Shown: one piece after another, positions 49,901-58,465 of the stretch
How positions within the stretch are numbered: position 1 is the first letter of the stretch
How the letters are laid out: each line of letters starts with the position of its first letter
Assembly: GCF_009363895.1 (NCBI RefSeq)
Contig: NZ_CP045434.1
Coordinates: forward strand, 2,498,501 to 2,562,500
DNA length: 64,000 nucleotides
Origin: Sphingomonas ginsengisoli An et al. 2013
GTDB lineage: Bacteria; Pseudomonadota; Alphaproteobacteria; Sphingomonadales; Sphingomonadaceae
Reading direction: 5' to 3'
The notes under the pieces: model-generated
The model's input: the letters and a program-made list of their open reading frames with translations, nothing else
What the model was told of the DNA's origin: nothing
Database searches by the model: none
Translations under genes and position numbers: made by a program

Positions 49901-51584
49901 GGGCGACGAGGAAGTCGTGGATGTGGCCGAGGGTGCCGTCGCCAAGCGCGGTCGGCTGCTCTTCGAGCACGCGGAAACCGAAATTCTCGAGCACCGGGAC
50001 GGCGTCGGACAGCGGCACGATCGAGCCCTGGCGATAGACCTTGAGCCGCAATTGTCCGGGACGTTCGCTGCCGCCGCGCAGCAGGCGGACGCCGCGGTGG
50101 GTGTCGCCGTCGAGCGCGCACAGGCGGAGGATGTCCGCCGCCGCCTCGTCCGACGCGGTGCGCAGGCGATAGCCCTCGGGGAAGCTGGGGAGGTAGCTCA
50201 AGGCGAGGCGGGTGGCGCGGCCGCTGCCGACCTGCTCGACCAATTGCGCTTCGACCGACGGGGCCCAGCCGCGAACCATCTCGACCAATTGGCGGTCGAG
50301 CGCGGCGACGTCGGGGAGCGGGCGCGAGGGGTCGAAGCCAAGGGTCAGGCGGATGAGCGCCAAGTCGCCGTCGCCGAGCTCGATCGAGAAGCTCTGCACC
50401 GAGCTCAGCACGGCTTCCTCGATCATCCGGCTGATCGCCAGCCGGCGGCTGGTGGTGAGCTCGTCGCGCGGGAGCCAGACGAACGCGAACAGATGGCGGC
50501 GAAGCGCGCCGGGGAGGAGCAGCAGCGCCGGCCGCGGGCGGTCAGCGAGGCTCATCGCGGTCAGCGCGGCGGCGCGCACCTCGGCGGTGCCGAATGAGAC
50601 CAGCAGGTCGTGGGGCAGAGTCGAGATGACGTGCGCCAGTGCCTTGGCGCCATGGCTCGAGGGGGCGAAGCCGAACTCCTCGTCGAGCGCGGCGAGGTGC
50701 TGGCGGAGGACCGGGACGTCGAGCGGCGGCGAGCGCAGTGCGGCGCTGGTCCACAGGCCGGTGTGGAGCGAGACGCTGCCGTCAGCGCGGCGGACCATGA
50801 CGACATCGAGCGGGACCCGGCGGTGGACCGGCGAGATGCGGTCGGCCTTGAGGATCAGGACGCGTCGGTCCTCGCCCGCGAGATGCTCCACGGCCGCGCT
50901 GCCGAGGCCGCCGTCCCACAGCTCGAGCTTTTCGTCGCGGAGGATGCCGAGACCGTTGCTGATCCGGCCGTCGGGGGCGAGGTCGGCGTGACCGAGCAAG
51001 GTGAAATGGTTGGCCGCGAACCAGTGGAGCAGCGCGGCATTCTCGGGGTCGTCGGCCTCGAGCGCGGCGGCGTCGGCCTGCATCTGCGCGCGCATCGGCT
51101 GCCAGTCGGCGACCGCGCTGCGGACGTGGTCGAGCACCGCCTCGACGTCATGCGCCAGTTCCTGCCGGCCGCGCGCGTCGGCGCGGTCCAATTCGACGTA
51201 GATGAGCGACTCAGGATTGCCCTCGCCGATCGCCTGGAGGCTGCCGTCGGGATTGCGGCCGATCTTGAGGATCGGGTGGAGCAGGCGGCGGACGGTCAGC
51301 CCGTGCCCGGCGATGACCCCGGCGACGCTGTCGACCAGGAACGGCATGTCGTCGTTGACTACTGCCAGCCGCATCGTCCGCCGCCCGGCCTCGCCACCCA
51401 GCGACTGGAGCTTGAGCGCGACATGGCCGGGTTCGCGCTTGGCCGACACCTCGGCGACGAAGCGCGCGGCCTCGTCCTGTTCTTCGGGGGTGAATTCGGC
51501 TGTCTCGCCCGGGAGGGCGCCGCGGATCAATGCCTCGCGCAACTGGTCTTCGAGGGACGGCGCAACGCGCTCACCTGCCAACAT
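46956..51584 (-). CDS. NAD-specific glutamate dehydrogenase, large (GdhB/type 4) form
   Basis: A 1542-residue enzyme converting glutamate and NAD to 2-oxoglutarate and ammonia. The N-terminal ~700 residues are the ACT-rich regulatory part typical of the 180-kDa class (MRLAVVNDDMPFLVDSVAGV). The catalytic part contains RGGPVARGGLRWSDRRDDFR and KAQLVKNAVIVPTGAKGGFY with the active-site Lys. DPTNDALRVDASEIKAKVIG and EGANLAITQAARIEFALGGG lie in the NAD domain. The length is near the usual ~1600. Promoter signals are not obvious. It is followed by the ATP-grasp gene. Confidence 0.95.
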   Translation of the reverse strand: MLAGERVAPSLEDQLREALIRGALPGETAEFTPEEQDEAARFVAEVSAKREPGHVALKLQSLGGEAGRRTMRLAVVNDDMPFLVDSVAGVIAGHGLTVRRLLHPILKIGRNPDGSLQAIGEGNPESLIYVELDRADARGRQELAHDVEAVLDHVRSAVADWQPMRAQMQADAAALEADDPENAALLHWFAANHFTLLGHADLAPDGRISNGLGILRDEKLELWDGGLGSAAVEHLAGEDRRVLILKADRISPVHRRVPLDVVMVRRADGSVSLHTGLWTSAALRSPPLDVPVLRQHLAALDEEFGFAPSSHGAKALAHVISTLPHDLLVSFGTAEVRAAALTAMSLADRPRPALLLLPGALRRHLFAFVWLPRDELTTSRRLAISRMIEEAVLSSVQSFSIELGDGDLALIRLTLGFDPSRPLPDVAALDRQLVEMVRGWAPSVEAQLVEQVGSGRATRLALSYLPSFPEGYRLRTASDEAAADILRLCALDGDTHRGVRLLRGGSERPGQLRLKVYRQGSIVPLSDAVPVLENFGFRVLEEQPTALGDGTLGHIHDFLVALPDGHGTEALLARAEVIETAIGAVLEGRAENDEFNQLVLLAGLDPQPVVWLRAWFRYLRQTGVAYGLLTIVEALRRSPGATRALIRWFNAAHDPASRADRDAEVAKANDSFDDALTTVKAIDDDRILRLFRAVVAATLRTNAFAPAAAEALAFKLDPTKVPGLPAPIPYREIWVYSPRVEGIHLRGGPVARGGLRWSDRRDDFRTEILGLMKAQLVKNAVIVPTGAKGGFYPKQLPPSVNRDAWLAEGTESYRIFIRSLLSVTDNIVDDKVVHPEQVVIHDGDDPYFVVAADKGTATFSDVANQIALEHGFWLGDAFASGGSNGYDHKAMGITAKGAWISVQRHFREMGTDIQSSPVRVVGCGDMSGDVFGNGMLLSKCLKLVAAFDHRHIFIDPNPDPADAWRERQRLFELPRSSWDDYNRKELSPGGMIVPRTEKSIRLSKEAREALSIEAETIDPTSLINAILKAPVDLIWFGGIGTYVKASTQANSSVGDPTNDALRVDASEIKAKVIGEGANLAITQAARIEFALGGGRCNTDFIDNSAGVDCSDNEVNIKIPLNREMREGRLSEHDRNLLLARMTDDVGQLVLEDNRLQTLAISIAEHGGVAALPSQVRTLELLEASGRLDRRVEGLDGSEQLLRRASDGRGLTRPELSVLISLSKIALQAAAEKKPLADDPLLQPQLLEAFPSAMRRAHREAILAHRLRHEIVATKVANRFVNRLGPSTALDMTEEEGASLAQVVVAFLAAEHLLQLRVLWDRIDGADLTENARLELFSLAAVSIRAHIADILRAGGGETSLSKLVALLEPGMSKVNSAARYIIREEVRHEAGERRERLQALGASPEITRGMVKLFELDGVFGIAALAARKDTDELKIAHAYVRLGEALGIDWATGQIGRFAPADQWERLLVAGLAREFEQLRLDWLSRSRGDDPEAAVERWCERHAPRIEQFREVVARARASANPTVPMLAQIANQARILLSR

Positions 51585-51670
51585 GCTTTTGTCGTGCCCG
51601 GTCTGTGAAGGATGGCCGGGGCTTTAGGCCCGGGCGGGCAGGGGGACAACCCTACCCGCCGGGCAGAAGG

Positions 51671-53395
51671 TCAGTGCGCCGCCTTCTTCATCGCCTTTTC
51701 GAGCAGCGCTTCGTCGGTGACCGCTGCCACCGGCGAGACCGAACCGTCGGCGTCGCGGCGCACCAGCACCAGCGCGAACTCGCCATTGCCGGCGAGCTGG
51801 CCGAGCGGCTGCGCCTCGGCGCTGCGCAGGCGGCTGATCGCGCGGTCGCGCCAGGTCGGGGCGGGCTGGGCGGTCGGGCGGCGTTCGCGGCGCTCGGCCT
51901 CAACCATCGCCTTGAGGCCGCCTTCCATGCTGTCGATGAAAGGCAGGAACTCGCCCGCCTCGATGCCCTGGCGCGCGCCGTAGGACAGCGCCGCGGCATA
52001 TTCGGTCAGCCGCGCCTTGTCATAGTCGACGCCGAAGACGAGCTTGGCGACCGCGGTCATCGGCGCGCGCGCCTGCACCGAGATGCCGCTGTCCTCGAGC
52101 AGGCGATCATATTCGACCGGCGCGCTCACCGCGGCGCAGGCGAAATCATAGGCTTCGGCGAGCGCGCGGTAGAGCGCCTGGCGGCTACGGCCGTCGGCCG
52201 CCTTGGCGTCCTCGGCGGTGGCGCGGGCGGCGGTCAGCCATTCGTCGAGGCTCGCCTCGCCGGCCTCGTCGGCGAAGGCATGGTCGCTTTCGGCTTCCTG
52301 CTGCCAGGCCGACAATTGCTCCTCGTCGGCGACCGGCTCGATCGGCACCGGCACGTCGCCGATCGACACCGAGGTGATCGTCGCGACGGGCAGCGGCGCG
52401 GGCGCGGGCTCGGGGGCGGGCTGGTGGGTGAAGTCGGCGACGGGCGTCGGCGCTTCGTCAGCGACGAAGTCCTGCACGACTGGTTCAGGGGCGCTGTAGC
52501 CGGCGAATTCCTGCAGCCACGCCTCGGGCTGGGTGTCCTCGGTCTGGTCGAAGCCGCCGAACGGCACCGCGCTGATCGTGTCCTCGGCCGAGCTCTCCGA
52601 AGCGGTTTCGGCAGCGTGCGGCTCGGGCTCGTAGGCGGCCATGTCGAGTTCGAGCACGTCGTCGGGGGTCTCGATGGGCTCGGCCAGTTCGAACACTTCG
52701 TCCTCAAACGCGGCGGCTTCGGGCTGCTCGTCCTCGGCCTCTTCGCCGTAGATCGGCGCGTCGTCCTCACCGAACGCGCTGCGGCCCATCAGGTGATCGA
52801 GCCCGGCGACCGGCTGCGGCGCTGGCTCGTCAGACAGTTCGAGCACATCGTCGGCAGGCGCAGCGGCTTCCTCGACGATGTCGACCTCGTTCCAGTTGAA
52901 CACGCCGTAGACGAAGTCGATCGTGTCGCCGTCCGACGAAAAGGGCATCAGGATGCCGCGATAGGCGTGGCCCTGGCCGCGCTGGTTGCGGAAGCTGGTT
53001 TCGAACCCGACCGGCGCGCGGCTGTCGAGGATCTGGTCGTGATAGGAAGGCAGCCGCGCCACCAGCGAGCCCGCAGGGGCATCGGCCAGCCGGTCGCTGT
53101 CGGGATCGAGGTCGCACTCGCGGCGCAGCGCGGCGCCGACATAAGCGGTCGTCGCGCTGGCGGGGCCGCTGGTGAAGTCGATCAGCACGCTATGCTTGGC
53201 GAATTCGGCGATGCTCGACGGCTCGAGGTCCTCGATCGAGGGAAAATCGCGTCCGTTGAGGAGCGAGGTCCAGTAGTTGTAGGCCTTGACCTGCATCCGC
53301 CGCTCTTCGGCATCGTCGAGGACTTCGGGGGTGTCCGCGGCATGGCTGCCGAACGCCGGCTCGAGCTCGCTGGCGAAATCGCGAAAACTGTCCAT
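51671..53395 (-). CDS. PAS-like domain protein with acidic central region
   Basis: A 574-residue cytosolic protein. Residues about 25-165 match a PAS_5-type sensor domain: YWTSLLNGRDFPSIEDLEPS, FETSFRNQRGQGHAYRGILM and FSSDGDTIDFVYGVFNWNEV. A long Asp/Glu/Pro-rich central region (about 180-390) looks disordered. The C-terminal part has EYAAALSYGARQGIEAGEFL and a helical tail. There is no kinase or HTH domain, so the output is unknown. The ATG at 53395 was chosen because it begins MDSFRDFASELEPAFGSH; the frame extends further with no family match. Confidence 0.8.
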   Translation of the reverse strand: MDSFRDFASELEPAFGSHAADTPEVLDDAEERRMQVKAYNYWTSLLNGRDFPSIEDLEPSSIAEFAKHSVLIDFTSGPASATTAYVGAALRRECDLDPDSDRLADAPAGSLVARLPSYHDQILDSRAPVGFETSFRNQRGQGHAYRGILMPFSSDGDTIDFVYGVFNWNEVDIVEEAAAPADDVLELSDEPAPQPVAGLDHLMGRSAFGEDDAPIYGEEAEDEQPEAAAFEDEVFELAEPIETPDDVLELDMAAYEPEPHAAETASESSAEDTISAVPFGGFDQTEDTQPEAWLQEFAGYSAPEPVVQDFVADEAPTPVADFTHQPAPEPAPAPLPVATITSVSIGDVPVPIEPVADEEQLSAWQQEAESDHAFADEAGEASLDEWLTAARATAEDAKAADGRSRQALYRALAEAYDFACAAVSAPVEYDRLLEDSGISVQARAPMTAVAKLVFGVDYDKARLTEYAAALSYGARQGIEAGEFLPFIDSMEGGLKAMVEAERRERRPTAQPAPTWRDRAISRLRSAEAQPLGQLAGNGEFALVLVRRDADGSVSPVAAVTDEALLEKAMKKAAH

Positions 53396-53544
53396 CGGTA
53401 CCCCACGCCCTTTTCCCAAGAATTCCGGGATGATCGTGTGGCAGGTCAAGGTTACCAAAGCGTTATGGATTTCGGCTCGACTCGCATCTGAATCGTCCGG
53501 TCGCAATGACCATTCGTTTCTGCTCGGTTGGCGTTCCCGCCATT

Positions 53545-53781
53545 ATGGCGTCGAGCCCGATCCGCGATGCGCGCTACTGGCCGGAGGAGCGGGCGCTCGA
53601 GCTGTGCTTCGCGACCGGGCGCCGCTTCCTTTATCTCGGCGTGCCGCCGCGGGTGGCGGAAAGTTTCGTCGATGCGCCGTCCAAGGGGCGCTTCTTCAAC
53701 CAGGCGATCAAGGGCCGCTTCCTGTGCCACGAACTCGCCAGCCCGGCGGCGCCGCGGCGACGGCGGGCCGCCAACGACTGA
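53545..53781 (+). CDS. KTSC domain protein
   Basis: A 78-residue protein with the KTSC core: MASSPIRDARYWPEERALEL, then RRFLYLGVPPRVAESFVDAP and SKGRFFNQAIKGRFLCHEL. KTSC domains are small beta-barrel-like units often fused to RNA-modifying or lysyl-tRNA synthetase-like proteins; function as a single domain is unknown. An ATG at 53506 in frame is possible and would add 13 residues. Neither start has a clear ribosome site. A Pro/Arg-rich tail ends the protein. Confidence 0.78.
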   Translation: MASSPIRDARYWPEERALELCFATGRRFLYLGVPPRVAESFVDAPSKGRFFNQAIKGRFLCHELASPAAPRRRRAAND

Positions 53782-53868
53782 CCTCTCCTGATTGACCGGA
53801 CGCGGGACGCTACGGAACCGCGCTCCCGCTCGCTGGTTCGTTACGCCAGTATAACAGGAGGGACTTTC

Positions 53869-54093
53869 ATGGCCGATCTCAACAATGACGGTGTCAACGA
53901 CACCGGCCCGACCGTCGAGCGCACCACCATCGTCGAGACGGGTGGCGGCGGCGGCAGCGGCGGCGTGATCGCGGTAGTGCTGCTGGTGCTCGTGCTCCTG
54001 CTGCTCGCCTACGTGTTCCGCGACAGCCTCGGCTTCGGCAGCCACAAGACCGAGGTCAAGATCCCCGACCAGATCAACGTCAACGTCAACTGA
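53869..54093 (+). CDS. Small single-pass membrane protein
   Basis: A 74-residue protein. A polar N-terminus (LNNDGVNDTGPTVERTTIVE), a glycine stretch and one transmembrane helix (VIAVVLLVLVLLLLAYVF) are followed by a short basic and Asn-rich tail ending INVNVN. An AGGAGGG ribosome site precedes the ATG. No known family. Confidence 0.75.
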   Translation: MADLNNDGVNDTGPTVERTTIVETGGGGGSGGVIAVVLLVLVLLLLAYVFRDSLGFGSHKTEVKIPDQINVNVN

Positions 54094-54119
54094 CGACCTT
54101 CGGTTCGTCGCGCGGAAAG

Positions 54120-54154
54120 CCCGCTCGTGCCTGGCACGGGCGGGTTTTCTCTTT
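54120..54154 (+). terminator. Rho-independent terminator
   Basis: CCCGCTCGTG (54120-54129) and CACGGGCGGG (54135-54144) pair over 10 bp with one G-T wobble and a 5-nt loop. TTTTCTCTTTT follows. Confidence 0.85.
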
Positions 54155-54180
54155 TCCGCGCCGGGCGTAGAGCGGCGTCC

Positions 54181-55479
54181 ATGCCCAACGACGATCCTTG
54201 CGATTACCAGACCGGCTTCGGCAATCACTTCGCGACCGAGGCGGTCACCGGCGCGCTGCCGCAGGGGCGCAACAGCCCGCAGAAGCCCGCCTTCGGACTC
54301 TACACCGAGCAACTGAGCGGCACCGCCTTCACCGCGCCCCGGCACGAGAACCGGCGCTCGTGGCTCTACCGCCTGCGGCCGAGCGCGGCGCACCCCGCCT
54401 TCACCCGCTATGAGGGCGCCGAGCTGTTCGCCCCCGGCACCGTCCGTCACCCGTTCGCGCCCAACCGCCTTCGCTGGGGCCCGCTCGAGGTCGAGGCCGA
54501 CAAGGACTGGCTCGACAGCCTCACCACCATGTGCGTCGCCGGCGAGGGCCCGCAGGCGCAGGCGGGCGTCGCCATGCACGTCTATCGCTGCGGCCGGGAC
54601 ATGGAGCAGAGGGCGTTCGTCAGCGGCGACGGCGAATTGCTGATCCTGCCCGAGCAGGGCGGGCTCACCCTGCTGACCGAGCTCGGCCGGATCGACGTCG
54701 GCCCAGGCGAAGTCGCGCTGATTCCGCGCGGAATCCGCTTCCGGGTGACGCTCCCCGACGGCCCGGCGCGCGGCTATGTCGCGGAGAACCACGGCGCGCC
54801 GTTTCGGCTGCCCGACCTCGGCCCGATCGGCGCCAACGGCCTCGCCAACCCGCGCGACTTCGAGACGCCGGTCGCCTGGTTTGAGGACGTCGAAGGCCCC
54901 TACGAGTTGGTGCAAAAATTCCGCGGCTCGCTGTGGCGGACCGAGCTTGGCCGCAGCCCGCTCGACGTCGTCGCCTGGCACGGCAATTATGCGCCGTGCC
55001 GCTACGACCTCAAGAAATTCAACACCATCGGCACGGTCAGCTTCGACCATCCCGATCCCTCGATCTTCACCGTGCTGACCTCACCGAGCGACGTGCCCGG
55101 CACCGCCAACGTCGACTTCGTCATCTTCCCGCCGCGCTGGATGGTCGCCGAGGACACCTTCCGCCCGCCGTGGTTCCACCGCAACGTGATGAGCGAGTGC
55201 ATGGGCCTGCTCTACGGTGCCTATGACGCCAAGGCGGAAGGCTTCCGTCCCGGCGCGATCAGCCTGCACAACCAGCTGAGCGGTCACGGCCCCGATCTCG
55301 CCACCTGGCAGGGGGCGAGCAACGCGGCGCTCCAGCCGCACAAGATCGAGGGCACCATGGCCTTCATGATCGAAAGCCGCTGGGTGTTCGCCCCGACCGC
55401 CTTCGCGCAGGACACCTCGGCGCTCGATGCCGATTACGACCAGGCCTGGGCCGATTTCCCGAAAGCGAAACTGCCGTGA
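54181..55479 (+). CDS. hmgA: Homogentisate 1,2-dioxygenase
   Basis: A 432-residue Fe(II) enzyme that opens the ring of homogentisate in tyrosine and phenylalanine breakdown. Signatures include [40 protein letters not shown] and [20 protein letters not shown]. The metal ligands are in [20 protein letters not shown] (His and Glu) and [12 protein letters not shown]. Length fits the family (about 430). The next gene, fumarylacetoacetase, starts inside its stop codon; maleylacetoacetate isomerase and HPPD are not in the window. Confidence 0.96.
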   Translation: MPNDDPCDYQTGFGNHFATEAVTGALPQGRNSPQKPAFGLYTEQLSGTAFTAPRHENRRSWLYRLRPSAAHPAFTRYEGAELFAPGTVRHPFAPNRLRWGPLEVEADKDWLDSLTTMCVAGEGPQAQAGVAMHVYRCGRDMEQRAFVSGDGELLILPEQGGLTLLTELGRIDVGPGEVALIPRGIRFRVTLPDGPARGYVAENHGAPFRLPDLGPIGANGLANPRDFETPVAWFEDVEGPYELVQKFRGSLWRTELGRSPLDVVAWHGNYAPCRYDLKKFNTIGTVSFDHPDPSIFTVLTSPSDVPGTANVDFVIFPPRWMVAEDTFRPPWFHRNVMSECMGLLYGAYDAKAEGFRPGAISLHNQLSGHGPDLATWQGASNAALQPHKIEGTMAFMIESRWVFAPTAFAQDTSALDADYDQAWADFPKAKLP

Positions 55480-56756
55480 GCGACCTCGACCACACCCACG
55501 CGCCGACGCTGACCAGCTGGGTCGACAGCGCCAACGGCCACCGCGATTTCCCGGTGCAGAACCTGCCCTTGGGCGTGTTCAGCGCCGAGGGTGCCGGCCG
55601 CCGCATCGGCGTCGCGATCGGCGACTTCATCCTCGACCTGACCCAGGCGGCCGAGCTGCTCGACGAGGAGTGGCGCGAGGATCTGGCGCACCCGGTGCTC
55701 AATGCGTGGCTGGCGCGCGGGCCGGAGGATCAACGTGCGCTCCGCCACCGTCTGTCCGAATTGCTCAGCGACGCGCGCTACCGCGACGATGTCGAGCCGC
55801 TGCTGATCGGCCAGTCCGAAGCGACGATGCACCTGCCGTGCCTGATCGGCGACTACACCGATTTCTACGTCGGCATCCATCACGCGACCAACGTCGGCAA
55901 GCAATTCCGCCCCGACCAGCCGCTGCTGCCCAACTATAAATATGTCCCCATCGGCTACCACGGCCGCGCGTCGAGCGTGCGGGTGTCGGGCGAGCCGGTG
56001 ATCCGCCCCAGCGGCCAGCGCAAGCCGCCCGAGGCCGAGGCGCCCGTCTACGGACCCTCGCGTCGGCTCGATTATGAGCTCGAGCTCGGTGTGTGGATCG
56101 GGCGCGGCAACCGCCTGGGCTCGCCGATCCCGATCGGGGAGGCGGCGGATCATATCGCCGGCTATTGCCTGCTCAACGACTGGTCCGCGCGCGACCTGCA
56201 GGCTTGGGAATATCAGCCGCTCGGCCCCTTCCTCGCCAAGAACTTCCTCACCTCCATCTCGCCGTGGGTGGTGACCGCCGAGGCGTTGAAGCCCTTCCGT
56301 GTCCCCGCCATGGCGCGGCCGGCAGGCGATCCCGCGCCGCTCGACTATCTCGCCGATGCCGAGCCGAACCCGGGTCTCGGACTGACGGTCGAGGCGCTGC
56401 TGTCGACCGAAAAGATGCGCGCCGCCGGCCAGCCGGCGCATCGCCTCAGCCACGGCGATGTCGCGGCGGCGATGTACTGGACCGTCAACCAGATCGTCGC
56501 CCACCACAGCGCCAACGGCTGCAACCTCCAGCCCGGCGACCTCATTGGCACCGGCACGCTGTCGACCGCCGACGGCGATGGCCTCGGCTCGCTGCTCGAG
56601 ATCAGTCAGGGCGGCAAGGCGCCGCTGACGCTGCCGGGTGGCGAGACGCGCAGCTTCCTCGAGGATGGCGACGAGCTGATCCTCACTGCGCGCGCCGAGG
56701 CGGACGGCGCGGTGCCGATCGGTTTTGGCGAGTGCCGCGGGCTGGTGGTCGCTTGA
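55476..56756 (+). CDS. fahA: Fumarylacetoacetase
   Basis: A 426-residue hydrolase, last step of homogentisate breakdown, giving fumarate and acetoacetate. It begins at GTG overlapping the hmgA stop by 4 bp (GTGA). Signatures: [73 protein letters not shown] and [20 protein letters not shown]. Metal-binding acidic residues are in the YDLELG-like segment and [19 protein letters not shown]. Confidence 0.96.
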   Translation: MSDLDHTHAPTLTSWVDSANGHRDFPVQNLPLGVFSAEGAGRRIGVAIGDFILDLTQAAELLDEEWREDLAHPVLNAWLARGPEDQRALRHRLSELLSDARYRDDVEPLLIGQSEATMHLPCLIGDYTDFYVGIHHATNVGKQFRPDQPLLPNYKYVPIGYHGRASSVRVSGEPVIRPSGQRKPPEAEAPVYGPSRRLDYELELGVWIGRGNRLGSPIPIGEAADHIAGYCLLNDWSARDLQAWEYQPLGPFLAKNFLTSISPWVVTAEALKPFRVPAMARPAGDPAPLDYLADAEPNPGLGLTVEALLSTEKMRAAGQPAHRLSHGDVAAAMYWTVNQIVAHHSANGCNLQPGDLIGTGTLSTADGDGLGSLLEISQGGKAPLTLPGGETRSFLEDGDELILTARAEADGAVPIGFGECRGLVVA

Positions 56757-58057
56757 TGCGCCTGGCCTTGTTGGCCGCTGCCGCATTGGCAGCCACGCCC
56801 GCCGCCGCCGCGCTGACCCCCGCCGAGCTGCGGATGGCCGCTACCATAAACGCCGAGCAGGGCCGCACCCTCGCGCTGCTCGAGCGGCTGGTGAACCAGA
56901 ACAGCGGCTCGCAAAACATTGCCGGGGTCGAGGCGGTCGGGCGGATGGTCCGCGCCGAATTGGAGCCGCTCGGCTTCGACGTGCGCTTCATCCCGCTCCG
57001 CGAAACCGGCCGCGCGGGCCACCTCGTCGCCACCCATCGCGGGCGGGCGGGAACCAAGCGCATCCTGCTGATCGGTCACCTCGACACCGTGTTCGAGCCG
57101 GACTCGCCCTTCCAGAAATTCGTCCGCGAGGGCGATTTCGGACACGGGCCCGGCGCTGCCGACGACAAGGGCGGCGACGTGGTGATCATCGCCGCGCTGC
57201 GGGCGATGCAGGCCGCGGGCACGCTCAAGAATGCCAACATCACGGTGGTGATGACCGGCGACGAGGAGGATCCGGGCACGCCGCTGAGCCTCGCCCGCCG
57301 CGACCTGATCGCCGCCGGCAAGGCCGCCGACGTCGACCTCGATTTCGAGGGGCTGGTGCGCGAGAATGGGCAAGACATGGGCTCGATTTCGCGGCGTAGC
57401 GTGACCGACTGGACGCTCACCGTCCACGCCCGCCCGGGCCACAGCAGCGGGGTTGGCAGCAGCTCCTACGGCGCCAATTACGAGCTCATTCGCATCCTCG
57501 ACCAGTTCCGCCGCGAGCTGCGCGAACCGAACCTCACCTACAACGTCGGGCTGATCGCCGGCGGGCAGAGCGCCACGCTCGACGCCGGCAAGATCCGCGC
57601 CGAGGTCGCCGGCAAGACCAACATCATCGCCGCCGAGGCGGTCGCCCGCGGCGATCTGCGCGCCCTCAGCAACGAACAAATCGCGCAGACCAAGCAACGG
57701 ATGCAGCAGATCGTCGATCAGGGCCGGCTCGCGGGCGTCACCGGCGTCGAGCTGGCCTTCGAGGACGGCTATCCGCCGATGGCGCCGACGCCGGGCAACC
57801 AGCGCGTGCTCGACCGCCTCAACGGCGTGAACGCCGACCTCGGCTTGCCCGCCATGCCCGCGCTCGACCCGGTCAAGCGCGGCGCGGGCGATATCAGTTT
57901 CGTCGCCGCCGACGTCGACGGCCTGGCGGGCCTCGGGCCATCGAGCAGCGGCGACCATACTCCCGCCGAGCGGGTCGACCTCCCCTCGCTGTGGCCGCAG
58001 GCGACCCGCGCCGCGATCCTCATCAGCCGCCTCAGCAGCGAGCGCCGCGCCAGATGA
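56756..58057 (+). CDS. Secreted M20 family metallopeptidase
   Basis: A 433-residue zinc peptidase with a signal peptide ([20 protein letters not shown]). The M20 signatures are intact: LIGHLDTVFEPDSPFQKF with His and Asp, GPGAADDKGGDVVIIAALRA, VVMTGDEEDPGTPLSLARRD with the catalytic Glu, and a C-terminal SSSGDHTPAERVDLPSL. It resembles glutamate carboxypeptidase-like enzymes. It overlaps fahA by 1 bp (TGATG) and the GNAT-like gene by 4 bp. Confidence 0.93.
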   Translation: MRLALLAAAALAATPAAAALTPAELRMAATINAEQGRTLALLERLVNQNSGSQNIAGVEAVGRMVRAELEPLGFDVRFIPLRETGRAGHLVATHRGRAGTKRILLIGHLDTVFEPDSPFQKFVREGDFGHGPGAADDKGGDVVIIAALRAMQAAGTLKNANITVVMTGDEEDPGTPLSLARRDLIAAGKAADVDLDFEGLVRENGQDMGSISRRSVTDWTLTVHARPGHSSGVGSSSYGANYELIRILDQFRRELREPNLTYNVGLIAGGQSATLDAGKIRAEVAGKTNIIAAEAVARGDLRALSNEQIAQTKQRMQQIVDQGRLAGVTGVELAFEDGYPPMAPTPGNQRVLDRLNGVNADLGLPAMPALDPVKRGAGDISFVAADVDGLAGLGPSSSGDHTPAERVDLPSLWPQATRAAILISRLSSERRAR

Positions 58058-58356
58058 CCAAGGTCGTCATCAACCCCGCCCACCACCGCTTCGAACTCGA
58101 CCTCGGCGACGGCGAAGTCGGTTTCGCCGAATATCACCTGCTGACCGGCGACCGCATCCTCTTCCCACACACGGTGGTGCCCGAGGGCCACGAGGGTCAT
58201 GGCTACGGCACCAAGCTGGTCGAGGCCGGGCTCGCCTACGCCCGCGAGCATGGACTCAAGGTCGTCCCCCAATGCCCCTTCTTCCGCGCCTACATGAAGC
58301 GGCATCCCGAGACCCGCGGCCTGCTCGATCCGGCCTCGGCTCACCTCCTGGATTAG
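58054..58356 (+). CDS. GNAT-like N-acetyltransferase (YjdJ type)
   Basis: A 100-residue small GNAT domain. TVVPEGHEGHGYGTKLVEAG is the acetyl-CoA-binding turn, and GLKVVPQCPFFRAYMKRHPE is the typical C-terminal part of the YidJ/YjdJ class. It overlaps the M20 stop by 4 bp (ATGA). Last gene of the hmgA operon. Confidence 0.85.
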   Translation: MTKVVINPAHHRFELDLGDGEVGFAEYHLLTGDRILFPHTVVPEGHEGHGYGTKLVEAGLAYAREHGLKVVPQCPFFRAYMKRHPETRGLLDPASAHLLD

Positions 58357-58465
58357 GGCCAATCGGCCGCAAACTGTGACCTCCCAGTCACTTGTCAGTC
58401 ACCGCGGCCACAGGCCATAACCGCCCCAACGGCCGCGCCGTCGCGGCCTGGGGAGGAATAACACC